A DNA stretch of 26,949 bases, from NCBI GenBank assembly GCA_041691815.1, contig JBEPTZ010000058.1, positions 1-26,949 on the forward strand, read 5' to 3'. A program made the translations under genes and the position numbers. Of the stretch, positions 1-7,598 are shown piece by piece (within the stretch, counting starts at the first letter, position 1; each line of letters starts with the position of its first letter). The notes below the pieces were generated by a model, which did not search any database, was not told the DNA's origin, and saw only the letters and a list, made by a program, of their open reading frames with translations. Source of the stretch: 70-18 sp041691815 (GTDB lineage: Bacteria > Pseudomonadota > Alphaproteobacteria > Acetobacterales > Acetobacteraceae).

Positions 1-141
1 ATCATGGCCAAGGACGAGGATGTCTGCCTGCATTGCGGGCTGTGCGCCGAGCGCTGCCCGACCGGGGCGTGGGACATGCAGCGCTTCATGCTGCAGATGG
101 CGGAGGCGCAGCCGGGCTGTGCGGTGAAGGTGCCGGCATGA
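1..141 (+). CDS. C-terminal end of an iron-sulfur oxidoreductase (partial)
   Basis: The window opens inside a gene read in frame 1; only the last 46 residues are present. They carry CLHCGLCAERCP, a CxxCxxCxxxCP motif that binds a 4Fe-4S cluster. The stop overlaps the start of the next gene (ATGATGA), so the two are translationally coupled. Established knowledge: in several bacteria, 2-oxoacid:ferredoxin oxidoreductase genes follow a GltD-like FAD/NAD(P) oxidoreductase with ferredoxin-like clusters, which would pass electrons between ferredoxin and NAD(P). I infer that role here from the motif and neighbours. The FAD and NAD domains lie outside the window, so a plain ferredoxin-type protein is also possible. 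Confidence 0.7.
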   Translation: MMAKDEDVCLHCGLCAERCPTGAWDMQRFMLQMAEAQPGCAVKVPA

Positions 142-1976
142 TGACTTTGCAGGCAGTGAACGACTTCGTGGTGAAGTTCGCCAACGTGAACGGCTCGGGC
201 TCGGCTTCCGCCAACCGGCTGTTCGCGCGGTCGATCCTGCGGATGGGCGTGCCGGCGACGCCGCGCAACATCTTTCCGTCCAACATCCAGGGGCTGCCGA
301 CCTGGTACGAAGTGCGGGTGTCCGAGGCGAACCATATGGGCGCGCGTGGCGGCACCGACCTGATGGTGGCGATGAACCCGCAGACCTGGGACCAGGACGT
401 GAAGTCCATCGTGCCGGGCGGGTATCTGTTTTACGACAACACCAAGCCGATGCCGCCGTCGAAGTTTCGTGACGACATCAACGTGATCGGGGTGCCGCTG
501 ACCGCTATTTGCAATGCGCAGTACACCGACAGCCGGCAGCGGCAGTTGTTCAAAAATATCATCTATGTCGGGGCGCTTTCGGCGCTGCTGGATATCGATC
601 CGCAGGTGATCGAGACACTGCTGGCCGAGCAGTTTCGCTCCAAGGCGAAGCTGATCGGCGCCAATGTGCAGGCGCTGCATATGGGGCGGGACTGGGCGCT
701 GGCCAATCTGGCCTGTCCGATCGGGCTCAGGGTGCGGGCGCGGGACCTGGTGGGGGATCGCATCTTCATCGAGGGCAACGCCGCGGCCGGGCTGGGGGCA
801 GTGTATGGCGGGGCGACGGTGTGCGCCTGGTATCCGATCACGCCGTCCACCTCGCTGGCCGAGGCGTTTACCGGCTACTGCAATCGGTTCCGAGTGGAGA
901 AGGAAACCGGACGCAAGAAGTTCGGCATCGTGCAGGCGGAGGACGAACTGGCCTCGATCGGCATGGTGATCGGGGCGGCCTGGAACGGCGCGCGGGCGTT
1001 TACCGCCACCTCCGGGCCGGGGATTTCGCTGATGCAGGAGTTTATCGGGCTGGCATATTTCGCCGAGATTCCGGCGGTGCTGTTCGATGTGCAGCGGGCC
1101 GGGCCGTCGACCGGCATGCCGACCCGCACCCAGCAATGCGACGTGCTGACCGCCGCCTATGCCAGCCACGGCGATACCAAGCATGTGCTGCTGTTCCCGG
1201 AAGACCCGTATGAGTGCTTCGAGTTCGGGGCGCTGGCGTTTGATCTCGCCGATCGGCTGCAGACGCCGGTATTCGTGCTGCTCGACCTCGATATCGGCAT
1301 GAACGACCGGCTCTGCGCGCCGTTCGAGTGGGATGACAGCCGGGTGCTGGATCGCGGCAAGGTGATGACCGCCGAGGAGTTGGAGTCCGGGCGGGTGTTC
1401 GGGCGGTATCTCGATGTCGACGGCGACGGGATTCCGTATCGCACCTATCCCGGCACCCATCCGACCAAGGGCAGCTTCTTCACCCGCGGCACCTCGCGCG
1501 ACCGGTTTGCGAAATATACCGAGGCGGGCGACGCCTATCAGGACAACATGGAGCGGCTGCTGCACAAGTTCGAGACCGCGAAGTCGCTGGTGCCGCCGGC
1601 GATCCGTCGCGATGCGCCGGACCCGACGCGGATCGGGGTGATCTATTACGGCTCCACCAGCCCGGCGATGGATGAGGCGGTGGAGATACTGGCGGCCAAG
1701 GGCATCGGCGTGGATGCGCTGCGGGTGCGGGGTTTCCCGTTCGGTGACGAGGTGATGGCATTCATTGCAGCACATGACACGGTGTTCGTCGTCGAGCAGA
1801 ACCGCGATGCGCAGTTGCGCAGCCTGCTGGTCAACGAGGGCGAGATCGACCCGAAGCGGCTGACCAAGGTGCTGCATTTCGATGGCTCGCCGATCACCGC
1901 GCGGTTTATCGCCGGCGCCATTGCCGATGTCGTCGCCCCCCAGCCTGCCGCCCAGCAACTTGAGGCCGTGAAATGA
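138..1976 (+). CDS. korA: 2-oxoacid:acceptor oxidoreductase, fused gamma/alpha subunit
   Basis: Alpha subunit of a 2-oxoacid (probably 2-oxoglutarate):ferredoxin oxidoreductase, which oxidatively decarboxylates a 2-oxoacid with CoA to acyl-CoA and reduces ferredoxin in the cytoplasm. The 612-residue protein has the fused architecture: a gamma domain (about 10-190, NVNGSGSASANRL then VSEANHMGARGG), the pyrimidine-binding domain (about 220-430, GATVCAWYPITPST, QAEDELASIGM, ATSGPGISLMQE, RAGPSTGMPT) and domain II near the C-terminus. I chose the ATG at 138 because it overlaps the upstream stop and the homologous sequence begins there; the open frame continues further upstream without support. 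The beta gene follows with a 4-base overlap. Family is certain. 2-Oxoglutarate rather than pyruvate or branched-chain oxoacids is inferred, since fused gamma/alpha subunits are common in Kor enzymes. Confidence 0.93.
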   Translation: MMTLQAVNDFVVKFANVNGSGSASANRLFARSILRMGVPATPRNIFPSNIQGLPTWYEVRVSEANHMGARGGTDLMVAMNPQTWDQDVKSIVPGGYLFYDNTKPMPPSKFRDDINVIGVPLTAICNAQYTDSRQRQLFKNIIYVGALSALLDIDPQVIETLLAEQFRSKAKLIGANVQALHMGRDWALANLACPIGLRVRARDLVGDRIFIEGNAAAGLGAVYGGATVCAWYPITPSTSLAEAFTGYCNRFRVEKETGRKKFGIVQAEDELASIGMVIGAAWNGARAFTATSGPGISLMQEFIGLAYFAEIPAVLFDVQRAGPSTGMPTRTQQCDVLTAAYASHGDTKHVLLFPEDPYECFEFGALAFDLADRLQTPVFVLLDLDIGMNDRLCAPFEWDDSRVLDRGKVMTAEELESGRVFGRYLDVDGDGIPYRTYPGTHPTKGSFFTRGTSRDRFAKYTEAGDAYQDNMERLLHKFETAKSLVPPAIRRDAPDPTRIGVIYYGSTSPAMDEAVEILAAKGIGVDALRVRGFPFGDEVMAFIAAHDTVFVVEQNRDAQLRSLLVNEGEIDPKRLTKVLHFDGSPITARFIAGAIADVVAPQPAAQQLEAVK

Positions 1977-3028
1977 CCTATCTGCCGAAGCCGAAGCTGC
2001 ATCATCCGGATACGCCGAAGAACGGACTGGGGTTCACGCGGCGCGACTACGAGGGGGCGGTCTCGACACTCTGCGCCGGGTGCGGGCACGATTCGATCAG
2101 TGCGGCGATCGTGCGCGCCTGTTTCGAGCTGGATCTGCCGCCGCATCGCATCGCCAAGCTGTCCGGCATCGGCTGCTCGTCGAAGACGCCGACCTATTTT
2201 CTCGGCAATTCGCACGGCTTCAACTCGGTGCATGGCCGGATGCCGAGCGTGCTGACCGGCGCCAACCTGGCCAATCGCGACCTGATCTATCTCGGGGTTT
2301 CCGGCGATGGCGACAGCGCCTCGATCGGGCTGGGGCAGTTCGCGCATTCGATGCGGCGCGGCGTCAACATGACCTATATCGTCGAGAATAACGGCGTCTA
2401 CGGGCTCACCAAGGGCCAGTTCTCCGCCACCGCCGACAAGGGCGCGAAGAACAAGCGCGGGCTGCCCAATCTTGACGAACCGATCGACATGATCGCCATG
2501 GCGCTGCAACTCGGCGCCACCTATGTCGCCCGCGGCTTTTCCGGCGACAAGACGCAACTGGTGCCGCTGATCAAGGGTGCCTTGAAGCACAAGGGCGCGG
2601 CGTTCATCGACTGCATCAGCCCGTGCGTTGCGTTCAACAACCATGACGGCAGCACCAAGAGCTACGACTTCGTGCGCGAGCATAACGAGGCGGTGAACTT
2701 TCTCGACGTCATCACCGGGCGCGACGAGATCATCACCAACTACACGCCGGGTTCGGTGGAGATCGTGCGCCAGCACGACGGTTCGCTGCTGAAGCTGCGC
2801 AAGCTGGACGACGAATACAACGCCAACGACCGCGCCAGCGCGATGAACTACCTGCAACACCATCATGCGCGCGGCGAGATCGTCACCGGCCTGCTCTATG
2901 TCGACCCCGAAGCCGATGACCTGCATGGCTATCTCGACACGGTGGCGACGCCGTTCAACGCGCTGGCCGACAGTGAGTTGGTGCCGGGGGCGGCGGCGTT
3001 GGGCAAGCTGAACGCTTCGTTGAGGTAA
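1973..3028 (+). CDS. korB: 2-oxoacid:ferredoxin oxidoreductase beta subunit
   Basis: Thiamine-diphosphate-binding beta subunit that pairs with the preceding gamma/alpha protein. The 351-residue sequence shows TLCAGCGHDSISAA and SGIGCSSKTPTYF, whose cysteines are typical 4Fe-4S ligands, plus a SPC cysteine late in the protein. The TPP/Mg motif is GDGDSASIGLGQF followed by NNGVYGLTKGQ. Length is normal for KorB. The start ATG overlaps the alpha stop as ATGA, with a GAGG ribosome site a few bases before it. A 112-base array of hairpins begins immediately after the stop codon and may end transcription of this operon. No missing catalytic feature is visible. Confidence 0.94.
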   Translation: MTYLPKPKLHHPDTPKNGLGFTRRDYEGAVSTLCAGCGHDSISAAIVRACFELDLPPHRIAKLSGIGCSSKTPTYFLGNSHGFNSVHGRMPSVLTGANLANRDLIYLGVSGDGDSASIGLGQFAHSMRRGVNMTYIVENNGVYGLTKGQFSATADKGAKNKRGLPNLDEPIDMIAMALQLGATYVARGFSGDKTQLVPLIKGALKHKGAAFIDCISPCVAFNNHDGSTKSYDFVREHNEAVNFLDVITGRDEIITNYTPGSVEIVRQHDGSLLKLRKLDDEYNANDRASAMNYLQHHHARGEIVTGLLYVDPEADDLHGYLDTVATPFNALADSELVPGAAALGKLNASLR

Positions 3029-3140
3029 GCAAGCAAGCAGCGCTTTTTTGTAAAAAAGCGCGCAAAAAACTTCATCCCCTGGAGTCCTGGACTCCAGGGG
3101 ATGAAAAGTTTTTTTGCTTCTTTTTGTTCACAAAAAGAAG
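3029..3140. repeat. Three-hairpin A/T-tract element, copy 1
   Basis: Three consecutive inverted repeats start right after the korB stop. Hairpin 1 is 3041-3060, arms CGCTTTTTT and AAAAAAGCG. Hairpin 2 has perfect 17-bp arms at 3071-3087 and 3089-3105, extended outward by an A run (3064-3069) facing a T run (3109-3115). Hairpin 3 has perfect 11-bp arms, CTTCTTTTTGT at 3117-3127 and its complement at 3130-3140. A second copy with the same order lies at 8514-8646. The T runs after GC-rich stems could act as a terminator on either strand. I read it as a dispersed intergenic repeat, perhaps a non-autonomous element. Confidence 0.85.
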
Positions 3141-3165
3141 ACCTTCCTCTCATGGAGTTTCGCGC

Positions 3166-4332
3166 ATGACGGACCCCTTCGTCTCCGGCCCGCGCATCCG
3201 CATCGACGGCGTGCCTGGCGGCCCGCTCGCCGGCCTCACCTTCGCGGCGAAGGATTTGTTCGACATCGCCGGCCACCCCACCGGCGGCGGCAACCACGAC
3301 TGGGCGCGCTACAATCCGCTGCCGACGCGGCATGCCTGGGCGGTGCAGACGCTGCTGGATGCGGGGGCCAGCTTGATTGGCAAAACCGTCACCGATGAGG
3401 TTTCGCTCGGCATCCTTGGCGAGAACCCGTTCGATGGCACCCCGCTCAATCCGGCGGCGCCGGACCGGGTGCCTGGCGGGTCGTCGTCCGGTTCGGCGTC
3501 GGCGGTGGCGTCCGGGATGTGCGATACCGCGCTGGGCACCGATACCGGCGGCTCGGTGCGGGTGCCGGCCAGTTTCTGCGGGTTGTATGGCATGCGGCCG
3601 ACTCATGGGCGGCTCGATGTCACCGGCATGCTGCCGCAGGCGCCGAGTTCGGACACCACCGGCTGGTTCGCGCGCGATGCCGCGACCTTCGCCCGCGTGG
3701 CCAGTGTGCTGCTTGGTGAGCCGCCGGCCACGGCATTGCCGACCACCTTGCTGATCGCCACTGATGCCTTCGGCTTTGCCGACCCCGCGGTTGCGGCGGC
3801 ATTGCAGCCGATGGTGGCCAGGCTGGCGGCGCTCATCGGCCCGGCGCGCGAGGTGCTGCTGGCGCCGCAGGGGCTGTCGGTGTGGGCGCATGCCCAGCGA
3901 CGCCTGCAGCCGGCCGAGGCCTGGGTGACCTTCCGGCCCTGGGTGGAGGCGGCCAACCCGCGCATGGCGTTCAGCGTTGCCGCCGGGCTGCTGGCCGGCG
4001 CCGGCATCACCGCGGCGGAGCATGGCTGGGCCAGCCTGATGCGCGAGGAGGCGCGCGCCCGGCTGCGGCATCTGTTGCCGCCCGGCACGATATTGTGCAT
4101 GCCCACCACGCCATTCCCGGCGCCGAAGAAAGGCCTGCCGCTGCCGGTGCTGACGCCGTTGCGCGACCGCATCACCTGCCTGTGCGCGCATGGCGGCCTC
4201 ACCGGGGTGCCGCAGCTGAACCTGCCGGGGGCCACGGTGGACGGCGCGCCGGTCGGCCTGTCGATCCTCGGCGGCCGCGGCAGCGATACCTCGCTGATCG
4301 CCACCGCGCTCGCCCTGGAGGCCACACGATGA
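3166..4332 (+). CDS. Amidase, amidase-signature family
   Basis: Amidase-signature hydrolase of 388 residues; the family hydrolyses carboxamide or carbamoyl bonds with a Ser-cisSer-Lys triad. Visible motifs are the Lys in FAAKDLFD (about residue 28), PGGSSSGSASAVASG with the cis-Ser, and GTDTGGSVRVPASFCG with the nucleophile. It is shorter than the usual 450-500 residues, a reduced form seen in some amidases. The ATG at 3166 is chosen because GGAG lies 8 bases upstream; the open frame extends into the repeat element without support. The next gene overlaps by 4 bases and is AtzH/HpxZ-like, a pairing known from the atz and hpx gene sets (AtzE-AtzH, HpxY-HpxZ). No small AtzG/HpxX partner is present. 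Substrate unknown; a urea- or oxalurate-type amide is only an inference. Confidence 0.88.
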   Translation: MTDPFVSGPRIRIDGVPGGPLAGLTFAAKDLFDIAGHPTGGGNHDWARYNPLPTRHAWAVQTLLDAGASLIGKTVTDEVSLGILGENPFDGTPLNPAAPDRVPGGSSSGSASAVASGMCDTALGTDTGGSVRVPASFCGLYGMRPTHGRLDVTGMLPQAPSSDTTGWFARDAATFARVASVLLGEPPATALPTTLLIATDAFGFADPAVAAALQPMVARLAALIGPAREVLLAPQGLSVWAHAQRRLQPAEAWVTFRPWVEAANPRMAFSVAAGLLAGAGITAAEHGWASLMREEARARLRHLLPPGTILCMPTTPFPAPKKGLPLPVLTPLRDRITCLCAHGGLTGVPQLNLPGATVDGAPVGLSILGGRGSDTSLIATALALEATR

Positions 4333-4730
4333 CCGACCTGACGCCCAACATCCCCGAGGTGGTGGCCGAGATCACCGCGATCTTCGAGCGTTACGAGCAG
4401 GCGCTGATCGACAAGGATGTCGATGTGCTGGACAACAGCTTCTGGAACAGCCCGCATACCATCCGTTACGCAATGCACGAGCATGGCTACGGGTTCGACG
4501 CCATCCACGCCCACCGGGTGGCGCGCAAGCCGGGGCCAGGCAGCAAGGAGCGCCGCATCCGGCTGGAAATCCTGACCCTGGGCCGTGATTTCGCGACCAC
4601 CAATCTGGAATTCAAGGTCCGCGGCCACGAACTGATCGGCCGCCAGAGTCAGACCTTCGTGCGCTTTCCCGAGGGCTGGCGGGTGGTGGCGGCGCATGTC
4701 TCCACCACCGACATGAAACCGCTCTGGTAG
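4329..4730 (+). CDS. AtzH/HpxZ-like protein (DUF3225, SnoaL/NTF2-like fold)
   Basis: A 133-residue protein that I recognise as DUF3225: an N-terminal helix (ITAIFERYEQALIDKDVDVL), then NSPHTIRYAMHEHGYGFDAI and the strand-rich end RQSQTFVRFPEGWRVVAAHV. HpxZ is a member of oxalurate-use clusters, and AtzH has been described as a 1,3-dicarboxyurea deamidase of cyanuric acid breakdown. Its ATG overlaps the amidase stop (ATGA), so the two are translated together and probably act on the same compound. Size is normal. The family assignment is firm, but the exact reaction is not, because no triazine ring-opening or allantoin genes are in view. Confidence 0.85.
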   Translation: MTDLTPNIPEVVAEITAIFERYEQALIDKDVDVLDNSFWNSPHTIRYAMHEHGYGFDAIHAHRVARKPGPGSKERRIRLEILTLGRDFATTNLEFKVRGHELIGRQSQTFVRFPEGWRVVAAHVSTTDMKPLW

Positions 4731-4802
4731 ACGCCGAATTCGTTTCCTGCGGAGGAAAATGGCGGTAGGTTGGCGCGGTCGCACCAGAAGGGGAGGGGCG
4801 TG

Positions 4803-5777
4803 ATGCCAGCCTATCGCCGTACCGACGCCAAGGCCTACGCGCGCGCACATCTGCGCGGCATCTGGGCCGCAGCGCTGGCGCCGTTCCGCCCCGACGACCT
4901 GGCGTTCGACGAGGCCGGATTCCGTCGCAACCTGCTGCACTGGACCGGGTCGCTCGGTATCGACGGGGTTTTCGTCGCCGGCAAGCAGGGCGAGTTTTTC
5001 TCGATGTCGCTGGCCGAGCGCAAGCGCTGCTTCGATGTCGCCGCCGATGCGCTGCGGGGAAAGGCCGGCACCATCATGTCCTGTTCGGATCAGAACATGG
5101 ACACCGTGCTGGAGCTGGCGGAGCACGCCCAGGCGATCGGCGCCGATTTCATCGTGGTGCATGCGCCGCTGCTGCATTTCCTCAGCGACCGCGACGAGAC
5201 GCTGTACCAGTATTACAAATACATCAGCGAGCGGGTGGAGATCGGTATCGCGCTGTGGAGCCATCCGGACAGCGGTTACCTGATGTCGCCGGAACTCTGC
5301 GCCCGGCTGGCCGAGTTGCCGAATATCGTCGCGATCAAATACTCGGTGCCGCGCGAGATGTATGTGCGGCTCACCCGTCTGGCTGGCGACAAGCTGATCG
5401 TATCGACTTCGTCGGAGGAGGAGTGGTTCGACAATATCGTCGAGCTGAACTGGCAGGTCTATCTCTGCTCCAGCCCGCCCTATCTGCTGCAGACCGCGGC
5501 CGACCGTCGGATGCGCGCCTATACCGATCTCGCCATGGCCGGCAACATAGCCGAGGCGCGGGTGATCCGCGACAGCCTGGACCCGGTGCGGGAGGCGCTG
5601 AAATCCACCCGGCCGGGCGGCAAGCCGCAGGCGCAGCAGAAATACTGGCAGGAACTGCTCGGCCAGGTCGGCGGGCCGGTGCGCCGGCCGCTGTTGCAAC
5701 TCACCGAGGCCGAGCGGGCCGCCATCCGCGCCGCCTTCCAGTCCTGCGGCCTGGTCGCCGCGCAAGCCGCCGAGTAG
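4803..5777 (+). CDS. Dihydrodipicolinate synthase/N-acetylneuraminate lyase family protein
   Basis: A class I aldolase-type lyase or synthase of 324 residues (TIM barrel). The Schiff-base lysine is Lys179 in IVAIKYSVP. The substrate loop normally reading GTTGE is GKQGE (VAGKQGEFFSMSLAERKR). The position usually holding the catalytic tyrosine after strand 5 reads HAPLLHFLSD, so the canonical Tyr seems absent. True DapA activity is therefore unlikely; an aldolase, hydratase-aldolase or keto-acid lyase role fits better. A strong purine-rich site (AGAAGGGGAGGGG) precedes the start; GTG at 4800 is an equally possible start one codon earlier. It lies between the amidase/AtzH pair and the dioxygenase, 72 bases after the former and 8 before the latter, consistent with one catabolic operon. 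Confidence 0.88.
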   Translation: MPAYRRTDAKAYARAHLRGIWAAALAPFRPDDLAFDEAGFRRNLLHWTGSLGIDGVFVAGKQGEFFSMSLAERKRCFDVAADALRGKAGTIMSCSDQNMDTVLELAEHAQAIGADFIVVHAPLLHFLSDRDETLYQYYKYISERVEIGIALWSHPDSGYLMSPELCARLAELPNIVAIKYSVPREMYVRLTRLAGDKLIVSTSSEEEWFDNIVELNWQVYLCSSPPYLLQTAADRRMRAYTDLAMAGNIAEARVIRDSLDPVREALKSTRPGGKPQAQQKYWQELLGQVGGPVRRPLLQLTEAERAAIRAAFQSCGLVAAQAAE

Positions 5778-5785
5778 GACCCGCA

Positions 5786-6337
5786 ATGACCATTGCATCG
5801 CTCCGCCGCCCGTTCGGTTTCAAGGCCTGGATCGAGGCGCATGCGCATCTGCTGAAGCCGCCGGTCGGCAACAAGCTGGTGTTCGAGGATGCCGGCATGA
5901 CGGTGATGGTGGTCGGCGGCCCCAACCAGCGGGTGGATTTCCATGACGATGCGGTGGAGGAGTTCTTCTACCAGTTGAAGGGCGACATGATCCTGAAGCT
6001 GGCCGAGGATGGCCGTATTCACGACGTGCCGATCCGCGAGGGCGAGATCTTCCTGCTGCCGCCGCATGTGCGCCATTCGCCGCAGCGGCCGCAGGAGGGC
6101 TCGGTGGGGCTGGTGGTGGAAAGCCCGCGTCCGCCTGGCGCCAAGGACGGCTTCGAGTGGTTCTGCTTCGGTTGCGGCGCGCTGGTGCATCGGGTGGAGG
6201 TGCGGGTGACCAACATCGTCACCGACCTGCCGCCGCTGTTCGCGGCCTTCTACGACAACCCCGAGGCACGAACCTGCACCGCCTGCGGCGCCATTCACCC
6301 CGGCAAGCAGCCGCCGGCCGGTTGGGCGGTGCTGTGA
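5786..6337 (+). CDS. nbaC: 3-hydroxyanthranilate 3,4-dioxygenase-like cupin enzyme
   Basis: Non-haem iron extradiol dioxygenase of the 3-hydroxyanthranilate family (183 residues), which opens 3-hydroxyanthranilate to 2-amino-3-carboxymuconate semialdehyde. The expected residues are in place: metal ligands His53, Glu59 and His97, substrate arginines Arg49 and Arg101, and Glu112. The bacterial rubredoxin-like iron site is complete, with Cys127 and Cys130 (CFGC) and Cys164 and Cys167 (CTAC). The start ATG is 8 bases after the lyase stop and the length matches bacterial homologues. None of the usual partners (kynureninase, decarboxylase, semialdehyde dehydrogenase, deaminase) is in the window, so the physiological substrate may be a related aminophenol or hydroxy-aromatic acid. 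Gene symbol by family resemblance only. Confidence 0.88.
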   Translation: MTIASLRRPFGFKAWIEAHAHLLKPPVGNKLVFEDAGMTVMVVGGPNQRVDFHDDAVEEFFYQLKGDMILKLAEDGRIHDVPIREGEIFLLPPHVRHSPQRPQEGSVGLVVESPRPPGAKDGFEWFCFGCGALVHRVEVRVTNIVTDLPPLFAAFYDNPEARTCTACGAIHPGKQPPAGWAVL

Positions 6338-6388
6338 CTCGGTCACCCCACGCTCCGGTATTTTTCGAATGAGAATTCCCCGCTTCCC

Positions 6389-6400
6389 CTCCTCGAGGAG
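6389..6400 (+). promoter_or_regulatory. Palindromic Shine-Dalgarno site
   Basis: CTCCTCGAGGAG is a perfect 12-bp palindrome whose right half, GAGGAG, is the ribosome site for the binding-protein gene, ending 6 bases before the ATG at 6407. Folding would hide the site, or two messages could pair. Whether it matters in the cell is inference. Confidence 0.5.
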
Positions 6401-6406
6401 CCCGCG

Positions 6407-7576
6407 ATGATCCCCCGCCGCACCCTGCTCGCCGCCGGCGCCGCTACCCTGGCGATGCCCGCCGTTCTGCGCGCCCAAACCGGCAAGCTGAAGATCGGCA
6501 TGGTCACCACGCTGTCCGGCCCAGGCGGCTATCTCGGCGCCGATATCCGCGACGGATTCCAACTCGCGATGGCCGATGGCAAGCTGGGCGGCGTGCCGGT
6601 GGAACTGGTGATCGAGGATGATGGGCTGAAGCCGGCCCAGGCCAAGCAGATCGTCAACCGCTTCATCAATACCGACGGCATTCGGCTGTATACCGGCATC
6701 GTATTCTCCAACGTGTTGGGCACGGTGGTCGGCGATATACTCGACGCCGGCGGCATCTATGTCAGCCCGAACGCCGCCCCCTCCAACCTCGCCGGCAAGA
6801 ACTGCAACCCGAACTACTACGTGGTCTCGTGGCAGAACGACTCGCTGCACGAGAGCGCCGGGCAGAATGCCAATCTGCTGGGCCACAAGAAGATGTATGT
6901 GCTGGCGCCGAACTATCAGGCCGGCAAGGACGCGATCACCGGCTTCAAGCGCTATTTCAAGGGCGAGATCGTCGGCGAGAGCTACACCAGCCTGACCCAG
7001 ACCGACTATGCCGCCGAGATGGCGCAGATCCGCGCCGCCAACCCGGATGCGGTGTTCCAGTTCCACCCTGGCGGGCTGGGCATCGCCTTCATCCGCCAGT
7101 ACCAGCAGGCCGGGCTGCTCAGCAAAATCCCGATGGTGCTGGCCTCGCCGTCGATGGACGCGGTGATCCTGAAGGCGGTCGGCGAGGCGGCGATCGGCGT
7201 CAATGTCAGTTCGCACTGGAACAGCGATTTCGACAACGTCGCCAATCATCGCTTCATGGCCGACTTCCTGGCCAAGCATCATCGTATTCCGACCTACTAC
7301 GCCAGCCAGGGATACGACACCGGGCTGGCGATCGGCGCCGCGCTGTACCAGACCAAGGGTAAGGTCGAGGATACCGAGGTGTTCCGCAGCGCCATGCTGC
7401 CGGCGCAGTTCGAATCGGTGCGCGGCAAGTTCAAGTTCGGCAACAACCAGGAGCCGATCCAGGACTGGTGGGGCCTGCGGGTGGAAAAAGACAAGTCCGG
7501 CGCGCTGGCTCTGGTGACCAAGGGTCAGGTCTTCAAGGACCATGGCGACGCCTATGCCAAGGACTGCAAACTCTGA
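6407..7576 (+). CDS. ABC transporter substrate-binding protein, LivK/branched-chain type
   Basis: Periplasmic solute receptor of a HAAT-type importer, 389 residues. The N-terminus MIPRRTLLAAGAATLAMPAV is a Tat-like signal with a twin arginine, probably cut after VLRAQ. The mature protein begins KLKIGMVTTLSGPGGYLGAD and contains YVVSWQNDSLHE and QTDYAAEMAQIRAANPDAV, typical of periplasmic binding protein type 1 (Peripla_BP_6). It is followed by the two permeases and two ATPases of the same system. Such receptors bind amino acids, amides, urea or aromatic acids. The neighbouring amidase, dioxygenase and esterases suggest an aromatic or amide compound rather than leucine, but the ligand is not readable from sequence. 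Confidence 0.92.
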   Translation: MIPRRTLLAAGAATLAMPAVLRAQTGKLKIGMVTTLSGPGGYLGADIRDGFQLAMADGKLGGVPVELVIEDDGLKPAQAKQIVNRFINTDGIRLYTGIVFSNVLGTVVGDILDAGGIYVSPNAAPSNLAGKNCNPNYYVVSWQNDSLHESAGQNANLLGHKKMYVLAPNYQAGKDAITGFKRYFKGEIVGESYTSLTQTDYAAEMAQIRAANPDAVFQFHPGGLGIAFIRQYQQAGLLSKIPMVLASPSMDAVILKAVGEAAIGVNVSSHWNSDFDNVANHRFMADFLAKHHRIPTYYASQGYDTGLAIGAALYQTKGKVEDTEVFRSAMLPAQFESVRGKFKFGNNQEPIQDWWGLRVEKDKSGALALVTKGQVFKDHGDAYAKDCKL

Positions 7577-7598
7577 ACCGCACAGGGCGCGCCGTTCC

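Noticed and set aside
33..137. Upstream extension of the korA reading frame
   Set aside because: It overlaps the 4Fe-4S gene in another frame, and its translation does not resemble the gamma domain, which begins right after the ATGATG at 138.
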